Positions 7,963-17,781 of a stretch of 64,000 nucleotides of DNA are shown in pieces. The notes beneath the pieces are model-generated. The model saw only the letters and a program-made list of their open reading frames with translations. It had not been told where the DNA came from and did not search any database. The translations under genes and the position numbers were made by a program. This stretch comes from Desulfobacula toluolica Tol2 (GTDB lineage Bacteria > Desulfobacterota > Desulfobacteria > Desulfobacterales > Desulfobacteraceae). How positions within the stretch are numbered: position 1 is the first letter of the stretch; every line of letters begins with the position of its first letter. The stretch spans positions 717,001 through 781,000 of the forward strand of contig NC_018645.1 in NCBI RefSeq assembly GCF_000307105.1. The letters run 5' to 3'.

Positions 7963-9330
7963 TTATAAAATGCTTTTTTGAATATATTTTATACTTGTTC
8001 CAAGTTTTTGGGCAACAGATGCCAGATCTCCGCCTTCCTGGGAAAGTTTCTGTTTTATGAATTCTTTTTCAAACCGTTTTCTGGCAAGTGCCAGATCATC
8101 TTCATAAAGGGAAAAGGTTTTTTGGATCAATTCCTTTGGTTTGCATTTGGGATTATAGGGTTCAGGAATATCCGCCACGTCAATATGGTTGCTTTCAACC
8201 ATTATGTAGAGCCGTTCCACAAGGTTTTTCAACTCCCTGACATTGCCCGGCCATTCATAGTCCAAAAGGAGGTTAAGGGCGTTTTCAGAGATGCTTTTTT
8301 TTCTTCCTGAAGACTGTTTGGATAATTTTTCAAGAAAATTGTCCACCAGCAGTGGAATGTCTTGTTTTCTGTCTCTTAACACAGGTACATGAATGGGGAT
8401 GACATTTAACCTGAAATAAAGATCCTTTCTGAAATTACCGGCTTCAATTTCTTTTTCAAGATTTTTGTTGGATGAAGCAATAAGGCGGACATCCATGTGA
8501 AGGGTTCTTCCCCCTCCAATTCTCTGGAATGTTTTTGATTCAAGGGCTCTTAATATTTTTGCCTGGGTATTGATATTCATATCCCCGATTTCATCCAGAA
8601 AGAGCGTGCCTCCCGAAGCTAATTCAAATTTTCCTTTGTTTTTTGATGTAGCCTCTTCAAAGGCTCCTTTTTCATGACCAAACAGTTCACTGTCCAGATT
8701 TTCTTCGGGAATGGCGGCACAGTTGATAATGATAAAAGGTTGTTCCGGTCTTGCACTGAATTGATGAATGGTTCTGGCAACCATCTCTTTTCCCGTGCCG
8801 TTTTCGCCGGTAATAAGGATGGCAGCATCTGAGGGCGCGGCACTCATGATTTGTCCGTATAGTTTTTGAACAGCAGGGCTGGTTCCGGTTATGGAATTTT
8901 TTTCAATGCTCTTTTTGCGCAGGTATCTGTTTTCTTCTTCAAGCTTTCTAAAGTTCAGTGCATTGTTGATGGTGACCATAACCTTGTCAATGGATAATGG
9001 TTTTTCAAGGAAGTCATAGGCCCCTGATTTTGTCGCATCAACCGCAGATTCAATTGTCCCGTGGCCCGTAATCATGACCACCGGAAGATTGGGGGTTATT
9101 TTTTTGATTTCTTTTAAGGTTTCAATTCCGTCCATTCCAGGCATCCAGATATCCAGCAGAACAATGTCAGGGGATTCGGTCTCAATTTTTTTTAATGCTT
9201 CATACCCGTTAAAGGCATGTATGACTTCAAATCCATCATCTGACAGAATACCTTCTAAGGATTCTATGATGGCTGTTTCATCATCAACAATTAATACGGC
9301 AGGATACATTCTTTTCTCTCCTGTTGTCAT
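7963..9330 (-). CDS. ntrX: NtrX-like sigma-54 family response regulator with altered GAFTGA loop
   Basis: 455 residues; the better start may be Met8 (MYPAVLIVDDE). A receiver domain (about 10-125) carries phospho-acceptor Asp60 in LLDIWMPGMDG. An AAA+ domain (about 150-385) has Walker A GENGTGKE and Walker B LFLDEIGDM, and a short Fis-type HTH ends the protein. The sigma-54 contact loop, normally GAFTGA, reads GAFEEA here, so the ability to open sigma-54 holoenzyme is doubtful. It starts 9 bp after ntrY, whose kinase presumably phosphorylates it. NtrYX systems respond to nitrogen, redox or envelope state in other bacteria; the signal here is unknown. Confidence 0.88.
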   Translation of the reverse strand: MTTGEKRMYPAVLIVDDETAIIESLEGILSDDGFEVIHAFNGYEALKKIETESPDIVLLDIWMPGMDGIETLKEIKKITPNLPVVMITGHGTIESAVDATKSGAYDFLEKPLSIDKVMVTINNALNFRKLEEENRYLRKKSIEKNSITGTSPAVQKLYGQIMSAAPSDAAILITGENGTGKEMVARTIHQFSARPEQPFIIINCAAIPEENLDSELFGHEKGAFEEATSKNKGKFELASGGTLFLDEIGDMNINTQAKILRALESKTFQRIGGGRTLHMDVRLIASSNKNLEKEIEAGNFRKDLYFRLNVIPIHVPVLRDRKQDIPLLVDNFLEKLSKQSSGRKKSISENALNLLLDYEWPGNVRELKNLVERLYIMVESNHIDVADIPEPYNPKCKPKELIQKTFSLYEDDLALARKRFEKEFIKQKLSQEGGDLASVAQKLGTSIKYIQKSIL

Positions 9331-9339
9331 TATTTAACA

Positions 9340-11568
9340 TTAAGCAGGCAGCTCAATAATAAATTTTGCACCTTTGGGTTTGTTATCCTGAACCCTTATT
9401 ACACCATTATGATCGGAAATGATAGAGTTGACAATGGCAAGACCCAGTCCCATTCCAGATTTTTTTGTGGAAAAATAAGGTTCAAATAATTTGGTTTTTT
9501 CTTTATCGGATATGCCTTTGCCATTGTCGGCAAATTCAATCCTTACAATTTTTAGAATCTCATCATGGGAAACATCAATCAAAATCATGCCGTCTTTTTT
9601 TACAGCATATACGGCATTTTCAAACAGGTTGATAAATGCCTGTTTCATATGCTGATGATCCAGTTCCAACATGGGAATATTATGGGCAAAACTGTATTGG
9701 ATATCTACATTTTCAAGGCCTTCCCTGTAAAGCGCAATGGTTTCAAGAATAATGTTTTCAATCCTGCATTGGTTAACATTGGCATCTGGAAATTTTGCAA
9801 ATGCGGCAAACTGGTTGACAAGATTTCTAATCAGGTCCACATGTTCCACAATGGTGTCGGCACAATTGTTAAAAATTTCATCCTGGATTTGTTTTCCATA
9901 TTTGCGTTTCAGCCTTTGAGCAGATAATTTTATCGGTGTTAAGGGGTTTTTTACCTCATGGGCAATCCTCCTGGCAACTTCTCTCCAGGCAGCCATTCTC
10001 TGGGCTTTTTCAAGTTCAGTGACATCATCAAACACCAGAACGGCACCGACATTTTTGTTCATATCATCTTTTAATATATTGAGGTTCAGGTAAAAGTGTT
10101 TGGGAGTGCCTGAAATAGCTGCGGAAAGTGGTAGCTCAAGGGTCTCATGGCCCTGAGAGACTTGTTCGTAAATTTTATTGGCAATTTGTAAATAGTCATT
10201 TTTTAAAACATCTTTGAAATTTTGATTTAAAATATTTTGGCTGTTAATATCCAGCATAGATTCGGCAGCTTTGTTGATGGTTGTAATGGTTCCTTTATTG
10301 TCAATGGAGATCACACCCGCAGAAATGTTTTTTAATACAATTTCAATGTATTGCCGGCTTTTTTTAAGTTCAATGTTTTGTTGCTTGAGCATCTCTCCGG
10401 AAAACGCAATCTGCTGCCTTCCTGCGGCAAGTTGTTTGGTCATGGAATTAAAGGACTTGATAAGGGTTCCGATTTCATCATCTGTCTGAAAATCAATCTG
10501 ATAATTCAAGTCCCCATCTGTAACTCTTTGCGTTCCTTCGGCAAATTTCATGATTGGAATTGTAATGGATTTTGCCAGTTGAAACCCAAACCAGACAGCA
10601 CAGAAAACAACCAGCAAAGCAACAATTGAAAGTGCAATATAGTAAGATATCTGTGCCGGTCTTTTTGCCATTTTAAGCTGATGATATTCTTCAATTCCCT
10701 TTAAAATAGCTTGCAGGTTTTGGGACAGTTCAGGTGATATCAGAGTGGTTATAACAATGAATGCACGTGCTTTTTGGGGGTTTGAACCAAAAGGAATGGT
10801 CGCAATGGTTCTTAAAAATTCACCTTGTTTAATGTTCTGGGAAATGGTGTGGCTATTTTGTCCTTCAGTGATATTTGTTAAATCGTTATTGGTCAGAAGG
10901 CCTAAATAAAGATTATCCAGTTCATTTGCCAGGGACAGGCTTATGCGCTTGGCATCCGGCATATAAATTTCAACAGCATGCCGGTTGAATGCCCTTTGAA
11001 TGACCTGGGAATACCTGGACAGCTTTTTCTCATTTTCTTTGTCCAGAAGTTTTCGGGAGTCAATTTGAAATGCAGCTCTTTTGGCAAAAAATTCGTTTTG
11101 TTCTTCAATATATTCATATAGTTTTTGACCGACTGCCAATGAGCTGTCCAAGGTCTGCTCAACCGGCGTGTTAAACCAGAAGGCAATGCTTGTAGAAATA
11201 AATTGAATGGAAAAAAAAAACAGAACCGTTGTCGGCAGCAGTGCCAGTACAATAAATGCAGCAACCAGACGGGTTTTGAGTTTAGACCCCAGAATGTTGT
11301 TCTTTTTTTCATAGTAAAGCTTTGCAAGGTTTCTAAAGACCAGTAACAGCAATGCCAGCAACAGCAATAAATTGGTGTTGATCAGGATAAACATCAATAC
11401 CGTGCTGGACAAGGGAAAATCACTTCCAAGGTCGGTAACACGGGTCTCAATAAAAGTCAGGATACCAACGGTAATCAGTATAACAAGAATTAAAGCACCC
11501 TCATTTTTTTTAGAGGACGGTTTGTTTTTTAAGTGGTTTGATTGGGGCATATGTTTGGTTTCAGTCAA
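9340..11568 (-). CDS. ntrY: NtrY-like membrane sensor histidine kinase
   Basis: 742 residues. Three N-terminal membrane segments, a periplasmic loop and another membrane segment (about 305-330) lead into a HAMP domain (PIMKFAEGTQRVTDGDL). A PAS domain follows, then HisKA with RRIAHEVKNPLTPIKLSAQR (His acceptor) and a HATPase_c domain with the N box NLFENAVYAV, G1 box DNGKGISD and G2 box GMGLGLAIV. All catalytic boxes are present. The order is typical of NtrY. It starts 20 bp after the DUF4390 gene and is followed after 9 bp by its cognate regulator. Confidence 0.9.
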   Translation of the reverse strand: MTETKHMPQSNHLKNKPSSKKNEGALILVILITVGILTFIETRVTDLGSDFPLSSTVLMFILINTNLLLLLALLLLVFRNLAKLYYEKKNNILGSKLKTRLVAAFIVLALLPTTVLFFFSIQFISTSIAFWFNTPVEQTLDSSLAVGQKLYEYIEEQNEFFAKRAAFQIDSRKLLDKENEKKLSRYSQVIQRAFNRHAVEIYMPDAKRISLSLANELDNLYLGLLTNNDLTNITEGQNSHTISQNIKQGEFLRTIATIPFGSNPQKARAFIVITTLISPELSQNLQAILKGIEEYHQLKMAKRPAQISYYIALSIVALLVVFCAVWFGFQLAKSITIPIMKFAEGTQRVTDGDLNYQIDFQTDDEIGTLIKSFNSMTKQLAAGRQQIAFSGEMLKQQNIELKKSRQYIEIVLKNISAGVISIDNKGTITTINKAAESMLDINSQNILNQNFKDVLKNDYLQIANKIYEQVSQGHETLELPLSAAISGTPKHFYLNLNILKDDMNKNVGAVLVFDDVTELEKAQRMAAWREVARRIAHEVKNPLTPIKLSAQRLKRKYGKQIQDEIFNNCADTIVEHVDLIRNLVNQFAAFAKFPDANVNQCRIENIILETIALYREGLENVDIQYSFAHNIPMLELDHQHMKQAFINLFENAVYAVKKDGMILIDVSHDEILKIVRIEFADNGKGISDKEKTKLFEPYFSTKKSGMGLGLAIVNSIISDHNGVIRVQDNKPKGAKFIIELPA

Positions 11569-11587
11569 AAGTCAAGATTGTGCAAAA

Positions 11588-12175
11588 CTAATAGGTAAAA
11601 TTGATTAAATACCAGTTTGTTTCAAAATCCCAGAATGAGACAAAAAAGAGAACAGTGTGAAGTGATAAGGGAAGGGTTACTTTATCCAGTTTGGCCTTGA
11701 TTCTGAGCTGGTATTTATCCCCTTTAACAAGTTGATTCAGGGGGATTATTTTTAAGTTGTCAATTTCAGTCATCAAGGATTTTGCTTTTTGAAATGACTG
11801 TGTAATGACTGGCGTTTCATTTTTCCATGGCCGTAAAACAGTGAACTCTTTTTTAAGTGGATTATACTTTAGCGTAGAGTTGATTTGAATCTTGGCGATT
11901 TTTTTATCAAACCATAACCCGCCTGTCTTATATAGTGCAATATAAAACGAAAATGTGGTTGGAATACCATTCAGGGCGGCCTGGTTTAGTCTCTCTGTGA
12001 ATGCTTGTTTTACATCAAAATAGGTTAGAAGATCATCTCTTGTGTTGGCAAGTTTGATGTTTTTAATTACAGCCGTTTGCTTTGCAAATGCACTACAAGG
12101 CAATAAAAAACAGAGAATTACAAATACTATGATATATTGTTGAAAGCTTGTGTTATGGAGAGAGGATCTTTTCAT
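11588..12175 (-). CDS. DUF4390 domain-containing secreted protein
   Basis: 195 residues. A hydrophobic N-terminal segment ending FLLPCSAFA-K is a likely signal peptide, so the protein is probably periplasmic. The mature part (IKNIKLANTRDDLLTYFDVKQAFTERLNQAALNGIPTTF...) matches DUF4390, a family of unknown function nearly always encoded directly upstream of ntrY in Desulfobacterota and Geobacter-like genomes. That linkage suggests a role with the NtrYX envelope signal, as inference only. It lies 14 bp after lpxC. Confidence 0.78.
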   Translation of the reverse strand: MKRSSLHNTSFQQYIIVFVILCFLLPCSAFAKQTAVIKNIKLANTRDDLLTYFDVKQAFTERLNQAALNGIPTTFSFYIALYKTGGLWFDKKIAKIQINSTLKYNPLKKEFTVLRPWKNETPVITQSFQKAKSLMTEIDNLKIIPLNQLVKGDKYQLRIKAKLDKVTLPLSLHTVLFFVSFWDFETNWYLINFTY

Positions 12176-12189
12176 TATATATAATGATA

Positions 12190-13062
12190 TTATTTGAATT
12201 TTTCCGGTCCTGTTTCCCAGGCATCTTTGTTTTCTAAAAACTTTTCAATGAATAAATGATTCAGGGTATGTCCTGATTTGTTGGTAACGATATGTCCCCG
12301 TATGGGCATGCCAAGCAGGGAAAAATCTCCAAGACTGTCCAAAAGTTTATGTCTTACAAATTCATCAGGGTATCTTAGCCCTTCTTTATTTAAAATTTTA
12401 TTTTTATCAAGAATGATGGCATTGTCAAGACTTCCGCCCTTGCCAAGGCTGAATTTTTTTAACAGTTCAATATCCTGAACAAATCCGAATGTCCTGGCGT
12501 AGCTTATTTCTTTTTCAAAATTGTTTTTTGCCCGGTCAAATATGATTTTTTGTTCCCCGATCAGAGGGTGGTCAAAATGAATGCGGCAGGTTATTTTAAA
12601 ACAGGACTCAGGATAGACAATCACTGATTTGTCATTATCTGTTACTTTAATTGGTTTTTTAACGATCAAAAAATGTTTTGGAGCTGATTGTTCCACAATA
12701 CCTGCATCCTGGATCATCTGCGTGAAAACTTTTGCGCTTCCATCCATAATGGGGATTTCATAATCATCGACTTCCACCAGGGCATTGTCAATTTCAAGGC
12801 CTGCAAAACAGGCCATTAGGTGTTCAATCGTCGATACAATGGCACCATTGGTTCCTAACACCGTTGCAAGGCTGGTGTCGACAACCCGTTTGAAAAGCGC
12901 CTGAATATCCTGAGTGCCGGGCAGGTCGATCCGCCTGAATTTTATGCCGTGATTTTCCGGTGCCGGGTTCAGGGTCAGGTGTGTTTGTTTGCCTGAATGA
13001 ACCCCTGTTCCTGAAACACAGATGCGTTTTGAAAGTGTCCGTTGTAAAAAATATCTGCTCAT
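12190..13062 (-). CDS. lpxC: UDP-3-O-acyl-N-acetylglucosamine deacetylase
   Basis: The start is set at ATG 13062 (MSRYFLQRTLSKRICVSGTG) because it aligns with the usual LpxC N-terminus and has ACAGGA upstream; the frame is also open from 13128, 22 codons further. The protein is 290 residues, close to the family's ~305. Motifs include GVHSGK, the zinc ligand in STIEHLMACFAGL, the RHKLLDSLGDFSLLG segment with further His/Asp ligands, and GHTLNHLF with the catalytic His. It performs the committed step of lipid A synthesis at the cytoplasmic face of the inner membrane, and it shows the cell has a lipopolysaccharide outer membrane. It is the first gene of the seven-gene operon. Confidence 0.93.
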   Translation of the reverse strand: MSRYFLQRTLSKRICVSGTGVHSGKQTHLTLNPAPENHGIKFRRIDLPGTQDIQALFKRVVDTSLATVLGTNGAIVSTIEHLMACFAGLEIDNALVEVDDYEIPIMDGSAKVFTQMIQDAGIVEQSAPKHFLIVKKPIKVTDNDKSVIVYPESCFKITCRIHFDHPLIGEQKIIFDRAKNNFEKEISYARTFGFVQDIELLKKFSLGKGGSLDNAIILDKNKILNKEGLRYPDEFVRHKLLDSLGDFSLLGMPIRGHIVTNKSGHTLNHLFIEKFLENKDAWETGPEKFK

Positions 13063-13246
13063 ATCCTGTAGTTTTTTATCAATTGAAAAATTTAGTTTGC
13101 CGAATATATATCCGGTTTTTATACACAAAGCAAAGTAAATGAGAAATTTCTTTGGTTAATTGCTCTTTTTTGATAGAGAATAGTAAGTCAAACAATGAGA
13201 AAAATCAGGATAAATATACTTAAAGACTATTTAAAAAGGGGGCAAG

Positions 13247-14788
13247 TTGCTTGCAAAAGTAGATTCGTGTTCAGTTGTGGGAATTGACGGATTTATTGTT
13301 GAGGTTGAAGTTGATATATCTTATGGTCTTCCTGTCTTTAACATTGTCGGATTACCCGAAGTTTCCGTCAGGGAGAGCAAGGACCGGGTGAAGACGGCCA
13401 TCAAAAATTCCGGATATGCTTTTCCTATGGACCGGGTGGTGGTCAACCTGGCGCCTGCCGATGTGAAAAAGGACGGAACAGGGTTTGATCTGCCCATTGC
13501 CATGGGCATCCTGGCTGCATCCGGAGCTCTTTCGCCGGACAAGATCAATGACTATCTTATTTCAGGTGAACTTTCACTTGACGGGAAGGTAAAGCCTGTA
13601 AAAGCGGTCCTGCCCTATGCTCTGGCGGCAAAAGAAAATGGATATCAGGGTATCATCATCCCTTTTGAAAATGCCAGGGAAGCTGCCATGGTCTCGGGTA
13701 TTGATGTTTTGCCGGTAACAAGCCTGTCACAGACTGTTGATTTTTTTTCAGGGTTTGCCGGTATTGAGAAGGTTCATATGGATTTGAAACAGCTCTCAGG
13801 TTTCAAAGATAGTGCCTGTGAAATGGATTTTTCCGAGGTAAGCGGTCAATTTCATGCCAAAAGGGCCTTGGAAATAGCCGCTGCCGGTTCTCACAGTGTT
13901 TTGATGACGGGGCCGCCGGGATCCGGCAAAAGCATGCTGGCAAAACGGCTTCCCACTATTTTGCCTGAACTGACATTTGAAGAAGCCATTGAGGTTACAC
14001 AGATCTATTCTGTTCAGGGATTTATTGCAGATAAAAACTCATCTGTTTTTTCAAGACCTTTTCGTTCCCCCCATCACACGATTTCAGAAGCAGGACTTGT
14101 GGGAGGCGGATCAAAGCCTGCCCCCGGAGAAATCAGCCTGGCTCATAATGGTGTGCTGTTTTTAGATGAGCTGCCCGAGTTTAAAAAAAACGTGCTGGAA
14201 GTGTTAAGACAACCCTTTGAAGATGGAAAGGTTTCCATTGTAAGAGCCGGCAGGAGAGCCGCCTATCCGTCACAATTCATGCTGGTGGCAGCTATGAATC
14301 CTTGTCCTTGCGGGTATTTGTCCGATCCCATGGGCAAGTGCACCTGTACGCAGCCCCAGATTCAAAAATACAGATCAAAAATTTCAGGACCGCTTCTGGA
14401 CAGAATAGATATCCAGATTGAAGTACCCAGAGTCGAGTATAAAGATCTTGCCGGCGGAACTGAAGGTGAAGGATCTTCTCTAATCAGAAAAAGGGTAAAT
14501 AAAGCCCGGAAGATTCAGGAAGAAAGATTGAAAAAATCAGATTTATTCAGTAATGCCAAAATGAGCAGCCGCCACTTGAAAGTGTTTTGTCCTCTGGATG
14601 GCGAATGTGAGAAACTTCTTGAACAGGCGGTTGATGTTCTTGGATTTTCCGTCAGGGCCTGCCATTCCGTGATACGGGTGGCCAGGACCATTGCAGATCT
14701 TGAAGCGGAACCTGAAATTAAGCGGGATCATCTGGCCGAAGCCGTCCAGTTCAGGAGTTTTGACAGGGGATTTGGACAATCATGCTGA
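13247..14788 (+). CDS. YifB/ComM family Mg-chelatase-like AAA+ ATPase
   Basis: 513 residues, start TTG 13247 preceded by AAAGGGGG at optimal distance. The N-terminal Lon-protease-like domain (VVGIDGFIVEVEVDISYGLPVFNIVGLPE) and the ATPase with Walker A GPPGSGKSMLAKRLP near residue 223 and Walker B LFLDELPEF are complete. NPCPCGYLSDPMGKC is the family's cysteine motif. ComM-type members are helicases that aid branch migration during natural transformation; here the role is inferred. The last 490 bp of this gene are repeated at 31402-31894, where they form a pseudogene. Confidence 0.92.
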   Translation: MLAKVDSCSVVGIDGFIVEVEVDISYGLPVFNIVGLPEVSVRESKDRVKTAIKNSGYAFPMDRVVVNLAPADVKKDGTGFDLPIAMGILAASGALSPDKINDYLISGELSLDGKVKPVKAVLPYALAAKENGYQGIIIPFENAREAAMVSGIDVLPVTSLSQTVDFFSGFAGIEKVHMDLKQLSGFKDSACEMDFSEVSGQFHAKRALEIAAAGSHSVLMTGPPGSGKSMLAKRLPTILPELTFEEAIEVTQIYSVQGFIADKNSSVFSRPFRSPHHTISEAGLVGGGSKPAPGEISLAHNGVLFLDELPEFKKNVLEVLRQPFEDGKVSIVRAGRRAAYPSQFMLVAAMNPCPCGYLSDPMGKCTCTQPQIQKYRSKISGPLLDRIDIQIEVPRVEYKDLAGGTEGEGSSLIRKRVNKARKIQEERLKKSDLFSNAKMSSRHLKVFCPLDGECEKLLEQAVDVLGFSVRACHSVIRVARTIADLEAEPEIKRDHLAEAVQFRSFDRGFGQSC

Positions 14789-14821
14789 AAACAGTATTAA
14801 CTGCTACGGGCAGAACTGATA

Positions 14822-15283
14822 TTGATATCAATCCATGAGCTGTTCAAGTGTGATCCCCATGGCATCGGCCAGCTTTTTTATCAGGTATTCGTATTCATTC
14901 CAGGGGATGAGCTCAACTGGTTTAATATGTCGGTTCACAGCAATTCAGAATATGCCAGGGGAACCTGGTTCAAGGAACGCTCAATTGCGGGTCCAATAAT
15001 TTTTACCGTGGCTGACGGCTTGATTCATAATGCAGATAATATTGCCGGATTTCTGGCCGGGGACGGATATGAAATTTATGCTTATATTGGTGTGAACAAT
15101 ATGAAGATCACGTCTCCTGTGATTTTTGGGGACACCCTGAGGGCTGAAGCAGAGGTCGTTGAGCTTCGTCCGACCAAAAATCCGGAAAGGTTCTTGTTTG
15201 TTTACAAAAACAGGGCTTACAACCAGCGTGATCAGCAGGTGATAGAATATCAAACAACAATGATGGTCACTAAAAAAGAGTAA
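14822..15283 (+). pseudogene. chimeric MaoC-like hydratase, copy 1 (N-terminus replaced)
   Basis: From about base 14909 the sequence encodes the C-terminal ~125 residues of a MaoC/hotdog-fold protein (LNWFNMSVHSNSEYAR..., FGDTLRAEAEVVELRP). The full-length relative at 33916-34371 has a normal N-terminus (MCKIAAGTKILCRVNRTLDKGDF). Here that part is replaced by about 30 codons read antisense through another gene's remnant (14828-14908). Translation would need a TTG start. Probably non-functional, although the hotdog core is untouched. Confidence 0.7.
14828..14908 (-). pseudogene. 3' remnant of a helix-turn-helix-like gene, antisense to chimeric maoC
   Basis: Read on the minus strand, these bases encode NEYEYLIKKLADAMGITLEQL followed by Met-Asp and a TGA stop, typical of the C-terminal part of a small XRE-type or similar regulator (LADAMGITLEQL). 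Only about 26 codons remain, cut at the maoC junction. An identical arrangement occurs in the second repeat copy at 31934-32014, so the fusion predates the duplication. Confidence 0.45.
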
Positions 15284-15326
15284 GTTCGGATGTTTTATGG
15301 GTTAGGCTTTGCGGGGAAAAAAAGAG

Positions 15327-15704
15327 ATGAAAAAACTATCAATAATATTGGCTTTATTCCTGATGGGGTGTGTTGGAATACCTGAAAATATTAAACCCGT
15401 TGATAATTTCGAGTTGGAAAAATATCTGGGCAAGTGGTACGAAATTGCGCGGCTGGATCATTCATTCGAACGGGGGTTGACACGAATAACAGCAGATTAC
15501 AGTTTGCGCAATGATGGTGGTGTCAGGGTATTGAATCGCGGTTACTCGGTTAAAGAAAACGCCTGGAAAGAGGTCGAAGGGAAGGCTTATTTTGTAAAAG
15601 GATCTGATCAGGGTTACCTGAAAGTTTCTTTCTTGGGTCCCTTTTATGGTTCTTATATCATTTTTGGCCTTGATCATGATAATTACCCCCCTGTGTCAGG
15701 ATAG
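15327..15704 (+). pseudogene. lipocalin (Blc-like) lipoprotein gene, truncated by insertion sequence
   Basis: ATG 15327 with the purine-rich GGGGAAAAAAAGAG upstream. A lipoprotein signal peptide ends LALFLMGC, followed by the lipocalin GxW motif in YLGKWYEIARLDHSFERGL. After Asn-Tyr at base 15687 the frame enters foreign sequence and stops at 15704. The longer copy at 32433-32969 continues with residues typical of the family's C-terminal half. This copy lacks the last beta strands and the C-terminal helix and is unlikely to fold. Confidence 0.85.
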
Positions 15705-15751
15705 ATGTCGCCTCAATTAAAAATTAAATTTGGGGCATTGAGGTGATAAAT

Positions 15752-16240
15752 ATGGGATATTCTATTCAATTAAAAGAAGCTGTGTTAAAAAAGGTGTTAC
15801 AGGGAAACAAACCCCACCATGAAATTGCAAAAGAATTAGGTGTTGGCCGGTCTACAATCGGTAAATGGTTAAGAGAATACAAACAAAACGGAAGCATAAA
15901 ATTGAAATCAAAAGAAAAACGCCCCAAAGACTGGACAGCCGAAGAACGTATTTCAGCAATAATTAAAACAGGTTCCATGACTGCTGACGAACGCACTGCC
16001 TGGTGCCGCAAAAATGGTATTTTTATCCATAATTTGGACCAGTGGAAAAAAGATGCCATATCAGCAATAATCCCGAAGGCGAATAAAGAACAAATTGAAG
16101 AGTACAAAAATCTTAAAAAAGAAATCGCTGCTCTAAAAAAAGACCTGTCCCGTAAAGACAAAGCTCTGGCAGAAACAGCAGCCTTGCTGGTTCTTAAAAA
16201 AAAAGCCCAGGAAATCTGGGGGGAGTCAGAGGACGATTGA
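15752..16240 (+). CDS. IS3-like transposase OrfA (helix-turn-helix protein)
   Basis: Start ATG 15752 (MGYSIQLKEAVLKKVL) with GAGGTGA upstream. The N-terminal HTH is HHEIAKELGVGRSTIGKWLREY, and the C-terminal half (about 110-160) is a charged coiled coil. This is the DNA-binding partner of an IS3-family transposase. It overlaps the start of OrfB by 4 bp, usual for such pairs. The element has invaded the lipocalin gene; its left end lies near 15690. Confidence 0.75.
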   Translation: MGYSIQLKEAVLKKVLQGNKPHHEIAKELGVGRSTIGKWLREYKQNGSIKLKSKEKRPKDWTAEERISAIIKTGSMTADERTAWCRKNGIFIHNLDQWKKDAISAIIPKANKEQIEEYKNLKKEIAALKKDLSRKDKALAETAALLVLKKKAQEIWGESEDD

Positions 16241-16578
16241 TCAGTCAAGAAGACAAAAAAACTGTGTTGAAATTGATTTCAGAGGCCTGTAAATCAGGGG
16301 CACGAAAAAGCAAGGCAGCCCAATTATTGGGACTGACCATTCGAACCCTTCAGCGGTGGAGCAAAAATGGCCTATTGGACAGCCGAAAAGGCTCCCGAGC
16401 CGACCCTGGTAACAAATTGTCTGATGATGAAAAGACCCGGATAGCCAATGTATTAGAGTCGCCTGAATTTGCTGAGTCCAATCCAAATCAGATCGTACCA
16501 AGACTTGCTGACCAGGGAATTTATCTGGGTTCTGAATCAACCATGTACAGAATTCTTAGTGCAAAGCGCTGTAATTAA
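16237..16578 (+). pseudogene. IS3-like transposase OrfB, N-terminal fragment
   Basis: The 113 residues contain the HTH typical of the N-terminus of this OrfB type (ARKSKAAQLLGLTIRTLQRW) and QIVPRLADQGIYLGSESTMYRIL, the segment before the rve integrase core. The DDE catalytic domain is missing: the reading frame ends where the reverse-oriented IS630 element begins at about 16579. No continuation is seen beyond that element, so the 3' half was lost. Confidence 0.75.
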
Positions 16579-17715
16579 GCCGCTAGTTTTTGTTGATTTT
16601 GAGAATCAAATTTTTCCAACATTTTAGCTTTTGTATAAGACCACTGAATCGGTTTTGGATTCTGGTTAAGATATTCAAAATAGTCCATAAGCTGTAATTC
16701 TAAATCCTCCTTATCTTGAAAATAGCATGGGGTCAGCACATCTCTCTGGAGTTTGCTGAAGATAATCTCTACCTGATCAAGCCAACTGGCATGGGTTGGC
16801 AGCCAATGGATTTTTACCATAAAGGATAAGTGAAGGGAATTAATCCACTTGTCCAACTGCTTTGGCGCATGAGTGGTTCCATTATCCAGGATCAGATGGA
16901 TAGATTTTAGCCCCTTGCACACTCGATCGTTGAACAGATTTGAAAGAAAGACCTGAAAATCGACAAAACATCTGTTGTCAAAGCAACGTGCGATAGTGGT
17001 GCCTGTGGCGACCATCAAAGCGCAAAATAACTGCAATGCGCCTTTTCTTTCATAACGATCGGATACTTTTACCGAATGTTCCGGGATTGCAGGACGTGTT
17101 TCACTCAGTGGTTTTCGAGCCTGAATCGAAGTTTTTTCATCGACACAGACAAAGGCATGGCCTTGTTGAGATAATTCCTGCGCTGTTTCATACAAATCCA
17201 GAACTGGCCCGGCTTTTTCGACAAAACAGGGATCAGTCGACTTTTGCCAGGAATGATATTGCCAAGGCTTAATCTTATCCTGATCCAACCACTGACGAAT
17301 GGTACCGGCAGATATGGAGTTAATAATTTTTTTTTTCAATGGCTGTCTGAGCAAGTTTCTCGCCGGACCATCGTTTCCAGGGCTTTCCATGGTCACTGGG
17401 GTTTGAACAGGCCAATGCCGTGATCTGTGAACGCTGGAGGGCGGAAAATTTTCTGGGAGCGCCCGCGCGCGGCAAGCTTTTAACAGAAGGTTCCTTTTGC
17501 CATCGTCGCCGCCATTTTTTGACCATATCTGCTCCGCAGCCGACTTTTTTGGCAATGCGATAGTTGCTGTAATCCGGGCATTCATGTGCCAGCAGAAGAA
17601 TGCGGGCGCGCTGAACTTCTACCCAGGGGGCCATATGGCTTTGACTCAAATGTTTCAATTCTTTGTATTGCTGTTCGGTCAGTTGAACCGCATATTTGGG
17701 TTTTGGTCCTGCCAT
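16575..17715 (-). pseudogene. IS630 family transposase, split by a homopolymer frameshift
   Basis: Two overlapping minus-strand frames form one IS630 transposase of about 380 residues. The N-terminal part from ATG 17715 has the HTH NYRIAKKVGCGADMVKKWRRRW. The C-terminal part carries the DDE core: VCVDEKTSI, LILDNGTTHAPK and HASWLDQVEIIFSKLQRD. The frames change at a run of ten A (minus strand, 17327-17336). With nine A the two halves would be continuous. The change is +1, not the -1 usual for programmed frameshifting, so a disabling indel or a sequencing error is more likely, though transcript slippage on A10 is possible. Confidence 0.8.
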
Positions 17716-17781
17716 AATTTTTCTCCAAATTGTTGTTGCTGAAAAACCGGTGTCTATAAGGAGAAAATATGCATTAAATAG

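Larger units (their letters stand above)
14296..15687 (+). repeat. 1.39-kb direct repeat, left copy (yifB 3' end, chimeric maoC, lipocalin 5' part)
   Basis: Bases 14305-15687 match 31411-32793 at a constant offset of 17106, with only about ten single-base differences noticed and no gaps. The match weakens to scattered identity over 14296-14304. It ends inside the lipocalin gene, where this copy runs into an insertion sequence. The two copies bracket the first accessory island. Confidence 0.9.
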
